From: Propionibacteriaceae bacterium
GTDB lineage: Bacteria > Actinomycetota > Actinomycetes > Propionibacteriales > Propionibacteriaceae
NCBI GenBank assembly: GCA_003158895.1
Contig: PMLO01000014.1
Location: forward strand, 10,444 to 18,502
Length of the DNA stretch: 8,059 bases
Reading direction: 5' to 3'
This document shows, piece by piece, positions 1 to 5,956 of this stretch; the stretch's first letter is position 1, and each line of letters opens with the position of its first letter. The notes under the pieces are model-generated. The model saw only the letters and a list, made by a program, of their open reading frames with translations. It ran no database searches and was not told the origin of the DNA. The translations under genes and the position numbers were made by a program.

Positions 1-635
1 TCGAACCAGACATCCGTGGTCGCGAGGTAGCTGAGCGTGTCCAGCACGGGCCGAAGCTTCGCCCCCGTCACCTTCTCGTAGAACTCCTCCGTGAAGCCCT
101 TCAGGTCGACGTTCGCCGCGTCCATCACGGAGAAGAAGTCGCGTCGCGTCTCGGGGTTCACGTACCCGGCGGTGACCGCCACCGAGGAGATCCCGCGGTC
201 GTGACAGGCGATGGCGGTGTCGATCGCGTACTCGGCGAAGATCACCGGGTCGTTGTACGTGAACGCGACGCTCTGGCAGCCGAGATCGACGGCCGTGGAG
301 GCGATGAGTTCCGGTGACGCCTGGTCCATGAGCGTGTCCATCTCGCGGGCCTTCGACATGTCCCAGTTCTGGCAGAACTTGCAGCCGAGGTTGCAGCCGG
401 CGGTGCCGAACGACAGCACGGACGTGCCGGGATGGAAGTGGGCCAGCGGCTTCTTCTCGATCGGGTCGACGCAGAAGCCCGACGACCTCCCGTACGTGGT
501 CAGCACCATCTCGTCGCCCTCCCGGGCGCGGACGAAGCAGAAGCCGCGCTGCCCGTCGCGGAGCCGGCACTCGCGCGGACAGACGTCGCACTGGATGCGG
601 CCGTCGTCGAGCCCGTGCCACCAGCGCGCGGTCAT
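1..635 (-). CDS. amrS: AmmeMemoRadiSam system radical SAM enzyme (3' end outside window)
   Basis: The first 211 residues are present; the C-terminus lies beyond base 1. The iron-sulphur/SAM motif is at C81, C85 and C88 (CNLGCKFC, the CxxxCxxC of radical SAM enzymes), inside the family signature GTAGCNLGCKFCQNWD. Before it come four extra cysteines (C16, C19, C23, C33; CDVCPRECRL) and IEKKPLAHFHPG (60-71), a layout typical of the PflA-like branch that accompanies Memo and AMMECR1. The ATG overlaps the amrA stop by four bases (ATGA), so translation is probably coupled. This ORF is open to the window edge. The family presumably generates a 5'-deoxyadenosyl radical, but its substrate is not known to me. 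Assignment rests on the motifs plus the two neighbours that define the system. Confidence 0.95.
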   Translation of the reverse strand, partial: MTARWWHGLDDGRIQCDVCPRECRLRDGQRGFCFVRAREGDEMVLTTYGRSSGFCVDPIEKKPLAHFHPGTSVLSFGTAGCNLGCKFCQNWDMSKAREMDTLMDQASPELIASTAVDLGCQSVAFTYNDPVIFAEYAIDTAIACHDRGISSVAVTAGYVNPETRRDFFSVMDAANVDLKGFTEEFYEKVTGAKLRPVLDTLSYLATTDVWF

Positions 636-1246
636 GTCTGGTCGAACGCCTTGACCGTGTAGCGGGACAGGCGGGCACCGTCGTCCCACCAGCCGGCCGG
701 CAGCCCGGCCTTGCGGACCAGGTGGTTGAGGAAGTCATCGGGCTCGGGCAACGAGTCCCAGACCTGCGGCAGGAACGTGCCGCGGTGCGAGCCGTACTCC
801 AGCGTCAGCCCGTCGATGCCAGGCCGCAGTCGCGACAGCGCGTCGGCGCGGTCGGTGTACGGGTACGGCTCGGGATCGGACAGCACCGACACCTCGAGGT
901 GGGTGTCGGGGAGCTCCTGCGCGGTCAGCGGTGGGAAGCGCGGGTCGCGGAACGCCGCGTTGACAGCGTTGGCGGCGACATCCTCGCGCAGGGGCCTGTA
1001 CGCGGTGAGGGTGCCGATGCAGCCGCGCAGGTCGCCGCGCTGGGTCAGTGTGACGAACGCGGCGCCCGGGGTGTCGAGCCACGGATGCGCGGTTTCGTGC
1101 CCCGGATGCGTCGTGGACCCCGGATCGGCGGTGGGCGGGCCGCCTGGGGTACGAGAACGGGGATCCGCCGCACCCAAGCGTGCCGCGATCGCCGAGCGAG
1201 CGATCCCGCACAGCAGGGGGCCGGCCTCGAGCGGCAGCTCAGCCAT
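632..1246 (-). CDS. amrA: AmmeMemoRadiSam system protein A (AMMECR1 domain)
   Basis: A 204-residue protein that is one AMMECR1 domain. The hallmark LRGCIG is at 73-78, preceded by GAAFVTLTQRG (61-71) and followed by FRDPRFPPLTAQEL (99-112), LEVSVLSDPEP (117-127) and a C-terminal GTFLPQVWDSLPEPDDFLNH (156-175). These segments run in family order. Residues about 27-55 are rich in Pro, Gly, Thr and His and probably form a loop rather than core. The ATG at 1246 lies inside the last codons of amrB (8-base overlap), with a GAGGA ribosome site six bases upstream; its own stop overlaps the amrS start. The biochemical role of AMMECR1 proteins is unresolved. The invariant cysteine C76 and the fixed link to a radical SAM enzyme suggest a part in handling or being modified by that enzyme, which is inference. 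Confidence 0.95.
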   Translation of the reverse strand: MAELPLEAGPLLCGIARSAIAARLGAADPRSRTPGGPPTADPGSTTHPGHETAHPWLDTPGAAFVTLTQRGDLRGCIGTLTAYRPLREDVAANAVNAAFRDPRFPPLTAQELPDTHLEVSVLSDPEPYPYTDRADALSRLRPGIDGLTLEYGSHRGTFLPQVWDSLPEPDDFLNHLVRKAGLPAGWWDDGARLSRYTVKAFDQT

Positions 1247-2024
1247 GCTCGGTCCTCAAGCGGAAGGCGGCATAGCCGACGACGCCGTCGCGCGTACCGG
1301 CCGTGTCGCCCGAGCTGCACGCCGACAGCAGCTCAGGGGTCCAGCTGTGCCGCTGCGCCGCGACGAGGGCGCCGTTGAGCGGGTACGCGCCACACGCACG
1401 GTCCGGTGGGATCGTACGGTCGAGCGCGATGATCCGTTCGATGGTGTCGGCGTCGAGGACCGCCGCGTCGGCGTACGGGTGGTAGTGGCTCAGGTCAGTC
1501 GAGACGACCAGCAGCGTCCCCGGCACCCCGAGCGCGATCTCAATGACGTCGGCGACGGCCGTGGCATCCGCCGCTCCCACCGCGACCGGTACGACAGGCA
1601 CGCCGGGTGCGACGACCTGGAGGAACGGCAGCTGCACCTCGAGGGAGTGCTCCTCGGCGTGGACGTCGGGACGTACGCAGACGGACGGCGACTCCTGCAG
1701 CGCGGCCACGAGCTCCGGGTCGGTCCCGACCACGCCGAGCGGCGTCTCGAAGCCATCGGCGCCGGACAGCGCCAGGCCCTCCAGGTAGACACGATGCGTC
1801 GGCCCGAGAAGCAGGATGCGGGCGGGCGGATCGAGGGCCAGCGCGGCGTACGCATGAGCGGCGGTTGAGCCTGAGTAGATGTAGCCGGCGTGAGGCACGA
1901 CGTAGCCTGCAGCCGGTACGGATTCGGGGCTGACAGCGCCGAGCAGCTCCACGATCATGCGTTCCAGGCGCGCTGGTTGTGCGGGGTAGAACTGCCCCGC
2001 CACGGCGGGCGACCGTACGGTCAT
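1239..2024 (-). CDS. amrB: AmmeMemoRadiSam system protein B (Memo family)
   Basis: A 261-residue Memo protein, the usual family length. Conserved blocks run in order: SPAVAGQFYPA (5-15), VPHAGYIYSG (43-52, H45), LLLGPTHRVY (71-80, H77), HAEEHSLEVQLPFLQ (122-136), VVSTDLSHYHPYADA (173-187, H180) and CGAYPLNGAL (211-220, C211). The fold is related to class III extradiol dioxygenases. H45, H77, H180 and C211 correspond to the conserved pocket residues of human MEMO1, a metal-site candidate. The start is fixed by a -10 element six bases upstream, so the mRNA appears leaderless. It is the first gene of the amrB-amrA-amrS unit and overlaps amrA by eight bases. Whether this bacterial protein has redox, metal or ligand-binding activity is not shown by the sequence. 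Confidence 0.95.
   Translation of the reverse strand: MTVRSPAVAGQFYPAQPARLERMIVELLGAVSPESVPAAGYVVPHAGYIYSGSTAAHAYAALALDPPARILLLGPTHRVYLEGLALSGADGFETPLGVVGTDPELVAALQESPSVCVRPDVHAEEHSLEVQLPFLQVVAPGVPVVPVAVGAADATAVADVIEIALGVPGTLLVVSTDLSHYHPYADAAVLDADTIERIIALDRTIPPDRACGAYPLNGALVAAQRHSWTPELLSACSSGDTAGTRDGVVGYAAFRLRTEHG
2011..2022. promoter_or_regulatory. 12-base palindrome over the amrB start (possible operator)
   Basis: GACCGTACGGTC is a perfect palindrome covering the third base of the amrB start codon through codon 5, i.e. about +3 to +14 of the predicted leaderless transcript. A repressor bound here would block promoter clearance. GTAC-centred palindromes are frequent in this DNA, so chance is a real alternative. 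Confidence 0.25.
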
Positions 2025-2030
2025 GCTGTC

Positions 2031-2036
2031 AATCTA
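2031..2036 (-). promoter_or_regulatory. -10 element of amrB, leaderless promoter
   Basis: Reading the minus strand, TAGATT is followed by six bases (GACAGC) and then the ATG of amrB. This matches the actinobacterial TANNNT-N6-start pattern in which transcription begins at the start codon. There is no Shine-Dalgarno sequence in the gap, and no convincing -35 box is seen. Confidence 0.6.
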
Positions 2037-2039
2037 CGC

Positions 2040-2055
2040 CGCGCTCCCCAGCGCG
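2040..2055 (-). terminator. Hairpin after the thioredoxin-like gene
   Basis: A perfect six-base stem (CGCGCT and AGCGCG) with a four-base loop starts 19 bases after the stop of the thioredoxin-like gene. No T run follows, as is common in actinobacteria. The same bases lie at about -16 to -31 of the amrB promoter, so an operator role is possible instead. Confidence 0.4.
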
Positions 2056-2073
2056 TACGGAGATCGTGGAGGC

Positions 2074-2529
2074 TCAGGAGGGCGTCTTGGCCGGGCGGAA
2101 CGCGGTCGCGATTCCCTGGTCGACCCAGCGTCGTAGCTCCGGCAGCTGGAGCGCGCCGCTGTGACGGCCGATCTCCTCGCCCTGCCAGAGCAGTATGAGC
2201 GTGGGGACGAGGCGTGCCTCGTGCTTCGACTGCACGCGGCGTGCGTCCTCGACGTTGACCCTGACAAGCTTCATCCGACCCGCGCGCTCGGCGACGACGC
2301 GCTCGAGCAGCGGCCCGACGAGACGGCTGGGCTGTGCCCACGCCGCCCAGAGCTCGACGCACACGACGACCGTTGTGGAGTCGGCGATCACCGTGTAGTC
2401 GGAGTCCACCGCCTGCGTGATCCACGGCAAGAAGCCATGGCACTGGGTGCAGCGAGGAGCCTCAGCCGCCACAAAGGCCACCTGGTTCTTCGTCCTGCAC
2501 GTGGCACAGGTCACCGTTGCCGCGTCCAT
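2074..2529 (-). CDS. Zinc-ribbon thioredoxin-like protein lacking the CxxC active site
   Basis: A 151-residue protein with the plan of thioredoxin 2 (TrxC). An N-terminal zinc ribbon (C8-x2-C11 and C27-x2-C30) precedes a thioredoxin fold with the strand VVVCVELWAAW, the cis-proline segment LVPTLILLWQGEEIG (P109) and a C-terminal helix. The active site, normally WCGPC, reads W-A-Q-P-S (W64 to S68). Both redox cysteines are replaced while the surrounding WAxW, P and R are kept; the replacement needs several base changes, so it is not a read error. Thiol-disulphide exchange at this site is therefore not expected, and a binding or chaperone-like role is inference. The ATG at 2529 is chosen because GAGGAG lies four bases upstream; an in-frame GTG at 2556 would add nine residues without such a site. 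It follows the membrane protein gene by 28 bases, probably in one operon. Confidence 0.88.
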   Translation of the reverse strand: MDAATVTCATCRTKNQVAFVAAEAPRCTQCHGFLPWITQAVDSDYTVIADSTTVVVCVELWAAWAQPSRLVGPLLERVVAERAGRMKLVRVNVEDARRVQSKHEARLVPTLILLWQGEEIGRHSGALQLPELRRWVDQGIATAFRPAKTPS

Positions 2530-2533
2530 CTCA

Positions 2534-2539
2534 CTCCTC
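2534..2539 (-). promoter_or_regulatory. Ribosome binding site deciding the thioredoxin-like start
   Basis: GAGGAG on the minus strand sits four bases before ATG 2529. It lies inside the coding region that an upstream GTG start (2556) would create, which favours the shorter protein beginning just before the zinc ribbon. Confidence 0.6.
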
Positions 2540-2557
2540 GTTGCTGATGGGGCCACG

Positions 2558-3346
2558 TTAGCCCCCGGAGAGGGTATGGGTCCGCGCAGCCCCTCGCGCG
2601 TCGCCGACCGCGACCTCGCCGCGTCGATTCTTGTGCGCCCGGACGCGATCCGCCACTTCCCACGGCGCGTACATGACGGCGAACATCACGATGCCCACGA
2701 CGAACAGCCCCGGGAGGTAGGCCGGCCAGGCCGGCAGCATGTCGAGCATGCTGGCGGTCTCCGGTTTGTGCGCGAGGAACATGTAGTTCGCGCCGAGTGC
2801 TTCGTCGATGCCGAGGACCGCGACCATGAGGACGACGCCCGCGATGAGCGACCGCACGTACGAGCGGCGCGTGGGGCGCATGCCCTCTCCGTACGTCATC
2901 CACGCGACGGTCGTCACGATCAGACCGTGCGAGAGGAAGAACGCGAAGTAGCGGTAGTGCGGGAAGCCGTACACGCCGAGGTCCGGTGTGGCGAGGGCTT
3001 GGAGGGCGCCGGCGGCCCCGAGGAAGTACGCGATCTCATACACGCGTCTCGACCGCGTCAGCAGCATGATGCCGCCGCCCCACACGAAGATCGAGCACAG
3101 CTCGAGCGGCAGCGCGTGCTGGAGGTTCCATGTGCCCAGCCGCATCATCCAGGTGTGCCAGATGACCTCGTTGGTCCACAGGACGGCCACGATCCCGTAC
3201 CGGATCCTCCGCTTGACGCGTTCGGACGAGTGACGGAAGCGGCTCAGCCAGAGGTTGAGCGCCACGATGGCGGCGAGAGCCGTGAGGTGTGACGTCGAGA
3301 GCAGGACGAACGGTGCTCCGGACCATTCGACGCTGAAGAGATCCAT
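2558..3346 (-). CDS. YwaF/TIGR02206-family integral membrane protein
   Basis: A 262-residue membrane protein with about seven hydrophobic segments (near 17-35, 50-68, 83-97, 104-120, 132-152, 164-184 and 206-228). Family landmarks are present in order: LPLELCS (79-85), LTRSRRVYEIAYFLGAAGAL (96-115), TPDLGVYGFPHYRYF (120-134), FFLSHGLIV (136-144), RPTRRS (157-162), GANYMFLAHKP (185-195) and LDMLPAWPAY (201-210). The cytosolic-looking tail from about 230 is basic and polar. The family, named for B. subtilis YwaF, has no established function known to me. ATG 3346 is the only start before an in-frame stop, and a -10 element lies seven bases upstream, so the transcript appears leaderless. It leads a two-gene unit with the thioredoxin-like gene downstream. 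Confidence 0.9.
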   Translation of the reverse strand: MDLFSVEWSGAPFVLLSTSHLTALAAIVALNLWLSRFRHSSERVKRRIRYGIVAVLWTNEVIWHTWMMRLGTWNLQHALPLELCSIFVWGGGIMLLTRSRRVYEIAYFLGAAGALQALATPDLGVYGFPHYRYFAFFLSHGLIVTTVAWMTYGEGMRPTRRSYVRSLIAGVVLMVAVLGIDEALGANYMFLAHKPETASMLDMLPAWPAYLPGLFVVGIVMFAVMYAPWEVADRVRAHKNRRGEVAVGDARGAARTHTLSGG

Positions 3347-3353
3347 GGCGAAG

Positions 3354-3359
3354 AAGGTA
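3354..3359 (-). promoter_or_regulatory. -10 element of the YwaF-like gene, leaderless promoter
   Basis: TACCTT on the minus strand is followed by seven bases and the ATG at 3346. There is no Shine-Dalgarno sequence in the gap. No clear -35 box is seen. Confidence 0.5.
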
Positions 3360-3380
3360 CGGCCTCAGCGACCGCCTCGT

Positions 3381-3394
3381 GCCGCAACAGCGGC
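3381..3394 (-). terminator. Hairpin terminator of the 255-residue hypothetical gene
   Basis: GCCGC and GCGGC form a perfect five-base stem with a four-base loop, starting five bases past the stop codon at 3400. It separates this gene from the promoter of the YwaF-like gene. There is no T tract, and the stem is short. Confidence 0.4.
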
Positions 3395-3399
3395 GTGAA

Positions 3400-4167
3400 T
3401 CAGCGGAAGTCGCCCCGGTGGACGGTGATGAACGGCGCCAGCTGGGGATCGACCCAGTCGGGCATGCCGCTGAACCCGCGACCGACCCGGCAGAACACCT
3501 CGTAGATGTCCATCGACCGTACGTCGACGAACTCGATCGGCTCGCTGTACTCGTCCGGACCCGGGTAGCGCTGGTAGCAGGCGTACTCGTTGCCCTCGCG
3601 GCGCAGGATGAACGTGCTGGAGTTGAACTCGATGGTCGCGAGCACGCGCTCCTCGCCGAAGCGGAGATCGGTGAGCGGCGACGCGCCACGCAGCGGGACC
3701 TGCTTCGGCGGCAGCCACTGGACGCCCGGCAGGTTCGCCATCCACCACGTGTGGGCGTCGGCGGAGAGGTTGTTCCAGGGGATCGTCCGCGTACGCAGGA
3801 ACGCGAGGGACGACTCCATGAGGTAGTCGGTGTCAGGGGTTTCGATCGCGCCGATGATCTCGCCGATGAGGCGGATGGCGCCGTACTCGACCCAGCCGCC
3901 GACCGGCTCGGAGACCATGCGGAGCTCGTGGCAGAAGCGGAGCGGGTCGGACTTGGCGAAGATCTCGAGGTCGGCGCACAGGTCGAGAGCGCGCTGCTCG
4001 GCGGCCGGAACAGCCTCCGCGCGACGGATCCAGAAGCGGCCGAAGAAGTCGAGGTCCTTGACGATCGTGCGAGGCAGGGCCCTGAGGTCGCGGCCAACGC
4101 CGAAGCGGCCGTAGTCCGCGTCATCGAGTGTCGCGGTGCCGCCTCGCAGCCAGCTGAAGATTCCCAC
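3400..4167 (-). CDS. Hypothetical protein, 255 residues
   Basis: I do not recognise this protein. The N-terminus MGIFSWLRGG resembles those of many small soluble or membrane-peripheral actinobacterial proteins, but there is no signal peptide or membrane helix. The N-terminal half (about 30-145) looks helical and contains WNNLSADAHTWWMANLPGVQ (131-150). The C-terminal part (about 165-230) looks beta-rich (RVLATIEFNSSTFILRREG, 174-192) and ends GMPDWVDPQLAPFITVHRGD. The acidic, Trp- and Tyr-rich surface could suit protein binding, which is inference. GTG 4167 is chosen because AAGGA lies six bases upstream; an ATG at 4263 would add a cysteine- and proline-rich stretch and would lie upstream of the predicted transcription start. 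The gene has its own promoter and terminator, so it is probably monocistronic. Confidence 0.8.
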   Translation of the reverse strand: MGIFSWLRGGTATLDDADYGRFGVGRDLRALPRTIVKDLDFFGRFWIRRAEAVPAAEQRALDLCADLEIFAKSDPLRFCHELRMVSEPVGGWVEYGAIRLIGEIIGAIETPDTDYLMESSLAFLRTRTIPWNNLSADAHTWWMANLPGVQWLPPKQVPLRGASPLTDLRFGEERVLATIEFNSSTFILRREGNEYACYQRYPGPDEYSEPIEFVDVRSMDIYEVFCRVGRGFSGMPDWVDPQLAPFITVHRGDFR

Positions 4168-4227
4168 AGCGTTTCCTTCCCCCGATGGCTCTCCCCCCGA
4201 AGGGCCACAACCCAGACAGTAGGGAGG

Positions 4228-4256
4228 ACTACACGACGTAGTAGGAAAGATGACAA
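4228..4256 (-). promoter_or_regulatory. Promoter of the 255-residue hypothetical gene
   Basis: On the minus strand, TTGTCA (5 of 6 to the -35 consensus), a 17-base spacer and TGTAGT (4 of 6 to the -10 consensus) predict a start near 4221. That gives a leader of about 54 bases with an AAGGA ribosome site ahead of GTG 4167. It is the only unit here with a clear -35 box and a leader on this strand. Confidence 0.5.
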
Positions 4257-4270
4257 GGTCCACATGAATG

Positions 4271-4291
4271 TTCCTGAGACGTCCTCAGGAA
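4271..4291. promoter_or_regulatory. 8-5-8 inverted repeat in divergent intergenic region (possible operator)
   Basis: TTCCTGAG, five bases, then CTCAGGAA form a perfect inverted repeat. It lies 15 bases upstream of the -35 box of the minus-strand gene (centre near -60) and 70 bases ahead of the plus-strand small gene. The spacing suits a dimeric regulator acting on one or both genes. Confidence 0.4.
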
Positions 4292-4348
4292 AGGCCACCC
4301 GGCGGGGTTCGCGGCTGCTTGACGCGGTACGGCAGACTGAGGGGTGTC

Positions 4349-4355
4349 AAGGAGG
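4349..4355 (+). promoter_or_regulatory. Strong ribosome binding site of the 62-residue gene
   Basis: AAGGAGG with a five-base spacer precedes ATG 4361. It is the best ribosome site in the window and sets this start over an in-frame ATG at 4268. A TTGACG lies at 4319-4324, but no -10 box at a proper distance is visible. Confidence 0.75.
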
Positions 4356-4360
4356 TTCCC

Positions 4361-4549
4361 ATGACGAACCCGCTCGAAAGCATCCAGCCGAGCCTGCGTT
4401 ACGTACGTGAGCAGCGTGAGCTCGAGAAGGTGTTCGTCGTCGACACGCCTGAAGGCGCCGACGGCTTGGGCCGCGTGGACCTCAAATCCGGCCATATCAA
4501 GATCCCCGTACGTCACTCCCTCGAGAAGCCGGCGCCCACGGAGGAGTAG
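4361..4549 (+). CDS. Small hypothetical protein, 62 residues
   Basis: I do not recognise this protein. It is charged and has no membrane segment or signal peptide: MTNPLESIQPSLRYVREQ begins it, REQRELEKVFVV (16-27) may be a short helix leading into a strand, and GRVDLKSGHIKIPVRHS (38-54) looks like a beta hairpin before a polar tail. The near-perfect AAGGAGG ribosome site argues that it is a genuine, well-translated gene despite its length. It diverges from the 255-residue gene across a 193-base region holding an inverted repeat, and converges on the serine hydrolase gene with 16 bases between stop codons. A longer reading from ATG 4268 would add an arginine-rich stretch and is unlikely. Confidence 0.75.
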   Translation: MTNPLESIQPSLRYVREQRELEKVFVVDTPEGADGLGRVDLKSGHIKIPVRHSLEKPAPTEE

Positions 4550-4569
4550 CGCTCGCGGGTTCCCGCTAC
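4546..4569. terminator. Possible bidirectional terminator between convergent genes
   Basis: GTAGCG and CGCTAC form a perfect six-base stem around a 12-base loop that itself contains a GCGG/CCGC mini-stem. The stop codons of the two convergent genes lie in the two arms. The stem is short and there is no T tract. Confidence 0.3.
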
Positions 4570-5927
4570 GGCGCCGAGAGGTCGGCGAAGCGGCCCATGT
4601 GCAGCGGCGTCGTCTGCCACGCGAGGCCCCCGCCCTTGTCATCGAGATCCACGAGCAGCACGTGCACCGTGTCGGTCATGCAGAGCCGAAGCCGTACACC
4701 GCCGCGACTGGTGATGGCGGCGGCCAGAGCGACGGGTACGTCGATGCCGCCTGTACGGAGCGGCTGGCGCCGCCATGGGCCGGGCGTCGTCAGTGTGACG
4801 GGCTCCCCGTCGACGCGGAGGTCCACCGTGAAGCCCGCCGCATCGCGGATGACAGACACGTCGGAGAGGTCCGGGACGGGGGACTGGTCGGCCCCGAGGC
4901 CCAGCGACGGGCGCACCGGTACGGGCCCGGCGTGGTGCCAGGAGCCGTACGAGCCGGCGTCGCGCGGGATGGGCAACGACAGGTCCGCGAGACGCTCCGC
5001 GCGCAAGGCCGAGGCCGGCGTGCCCAGGCCCGGGACGAGGTGTTCCCAGACGAGATCGAGCAGCGGCTGCGACGTGACCGGTTCCGCCGAGGTGATCGCG
5101 ATGACGGTCTCCTGCTCGGGGAGGATGAGCGCGTACTGGCCATGGGCACCGTCCATGCGGAACCCCTGGCGACTCATCCAGACCTGGTAGCCGTACCCGT
5201 ACAGCCACTCGGAGCCCGAGTCCGCGCGGTCGTCCGTACGGATGTGGCGGGTACCCGCGAGCTCGGCCCAGCCCTCAGGCAGCACCTGCTCGCCCTGCCA
5301 GCGCCCGCCGGACGCGTACAACTGGGCGAACGCGGCCAGGTCCGGCGTCGTGATGTGCACACCGGACCAGCCCAGCTCCCCGCCCAGGACGTCGCGCTCC
5401 CAGTCGATGTCGATGCCGATGGGCTGCAACAGGCGGGGCCGGAGGTAGTCGGTCAGGGTCTGGCCGGTCACTCTCCGTACGATCTCGCCGATCGCCCAGC
5501 TGGCACCGTTGTTGTAGACGTGGCGTGACCCGACGGGCGTCTGCGGATCGGTGCGCCAGAACTCCGCGGCGACATCGCCCTGGGGACCGGGTGTGAAGGC
5601 GATCGAGTCGGCGTCGTGCCCGGTCGACATCGACAGCAGATGGTGCAGCGTCAGTTCGAGGCGCCGACCAGTCACGGGGTGGGGGGGTTCGAGGAGGTCG
5701 ACGACGCGGTCCTCGAGGTGCAGCAACCCCTCGGCGATCGCGAAGCCCGCCGCGGTCGCCGTGAACGTCTTGCTCACGGAATACACGAGCTGCCGGTCGT
5801 CTCTCCGGTACGGATCCCAGTACGCCTCCACCTGGATGCCGCGAGGGTCACGGACGACCAGGGTGTGGAGGGCGGTGGACGGGTCTGCCGCAGCGGCATC
5901 GATGAACGCGAGGACGGAATCGGTCAC
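4566..5927 (-). CDS. Serine hydrolase, beta-lactamase/class C family
   Basis: A 453-residue protein with the serine beta-lactamase/penicillin-binding fold. The nucleophile motif is S50-V-S-K53 in LVYSVSKTFTATAAG, the second motif is Y138-N-N140 in HVYNNGASWAIGEIV, and AHGQY (261-265) stands where the third, KTG-like, motif is expected. TLHHLLSMSTGHD (93-105) is the usual segment between motifs one and two. The catalytic domain runs to about 300; about 320-450 is a C-terminal beta-rich extension. No signal peptide is visible, so it is probably cytoplasmic. The family includes esterases, D-amino-acid peptidases and beta-lactamases, and the substrate cannot be told here. GTG 5927 is favoured because TAGTGT lies seven bases upstream (leaderless); GTG 5933 is possible. 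The frame stays open further upstream into fprA, but that part is not homologous. Confidence 0.9.
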   Translation of the reverse strand: MTDSVLAFIDAAAADPSTALHTLVVRDPRGIQVEAYWDPYRRDDRQLVYSVSKTFTATAAGFAIAEGLLHLEDRVVDLLEPPHPVTGRRLELTLHHLLSMSTGHDADSIAFTPGPQGDVAAEFWRTDPQTPVGSRHVYNNGASWAIGEIVRRVTGQTLTDYLRPRLLQPIGIDIDWERDVLGGELGWSGVHITTPDLAAFAQLYASGGRWQGEQVLPEGWAELAGTRHIRTDDRADSGSEWLYGYGYQVWMSRQGFRMDGAHGQYALILPEQETVIAITSAEPVTSQPLLDLVWEHLVPGLGTPASALRAERLADLSLPIPRDAGSYGSWHHAGPVPVRPSLGLGADQSPVPDLSDVSVIRDAAGFTVDLRVDGEPVTLTTPGPWRRQPLRTGGIDVPVALAAAITSRGGVRLRLCMTDTVHVLLVDLDDKGGGLAWQTTPLHMGRFADLSAP

Positions 5928-5934
5928 GGCCACG

Positions 5935-5940
5935 ACACTA
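5935..5940 (-). promoter_or_regulatory. -10 element of the serine hydrolase gene, leaderless promoter
   Basis: TAGTGT on the minus strand is followed by seven bases and GTG 5927. No ribosome site is found upstream of either candidate GTG, which supports leaderless initiation. Confidence 0.45.
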
Positions 5941-5956
5941 GCGTCGGGAGCGGCGT

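Noticed and set aside
711..1868. Long plus-strand ORF (385 codons) and a second one from 722 opposite amrA and amrB
   Set aside because: Antisense to two clearly conserved genes; the products are rich in Arg, Gly and Ala with no domain, as expected for mirror frames in GC-rich DNA.
4168..4263. Longer start (ATG 4263) for the 255-residue protein
   Set aside because: It lies upstream of the predicted transcription start near 4221 and adds a Cys/Pro/Gly-rich stretch; GTG 4167 has an AAGGA ribosome site at six bases.
3379..4410. Plus-strand ORF of 343 codons opposite the 255-residue gene, and a 420-codon minus-strand frame (3036-4298)
   Set aside because: Both are shadow frames. The 255-residue frame has a ribosome site, promoter and balanced composition, while these are Arg/Ser- or Asp/Glu/Val-biased.
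4407..5528. Plus-strand ORF of 373 codons opposite the serine hydrolase
   Set aside because: Antisense to a gene with intact SxxK and YxN motifs; low-complexity product.
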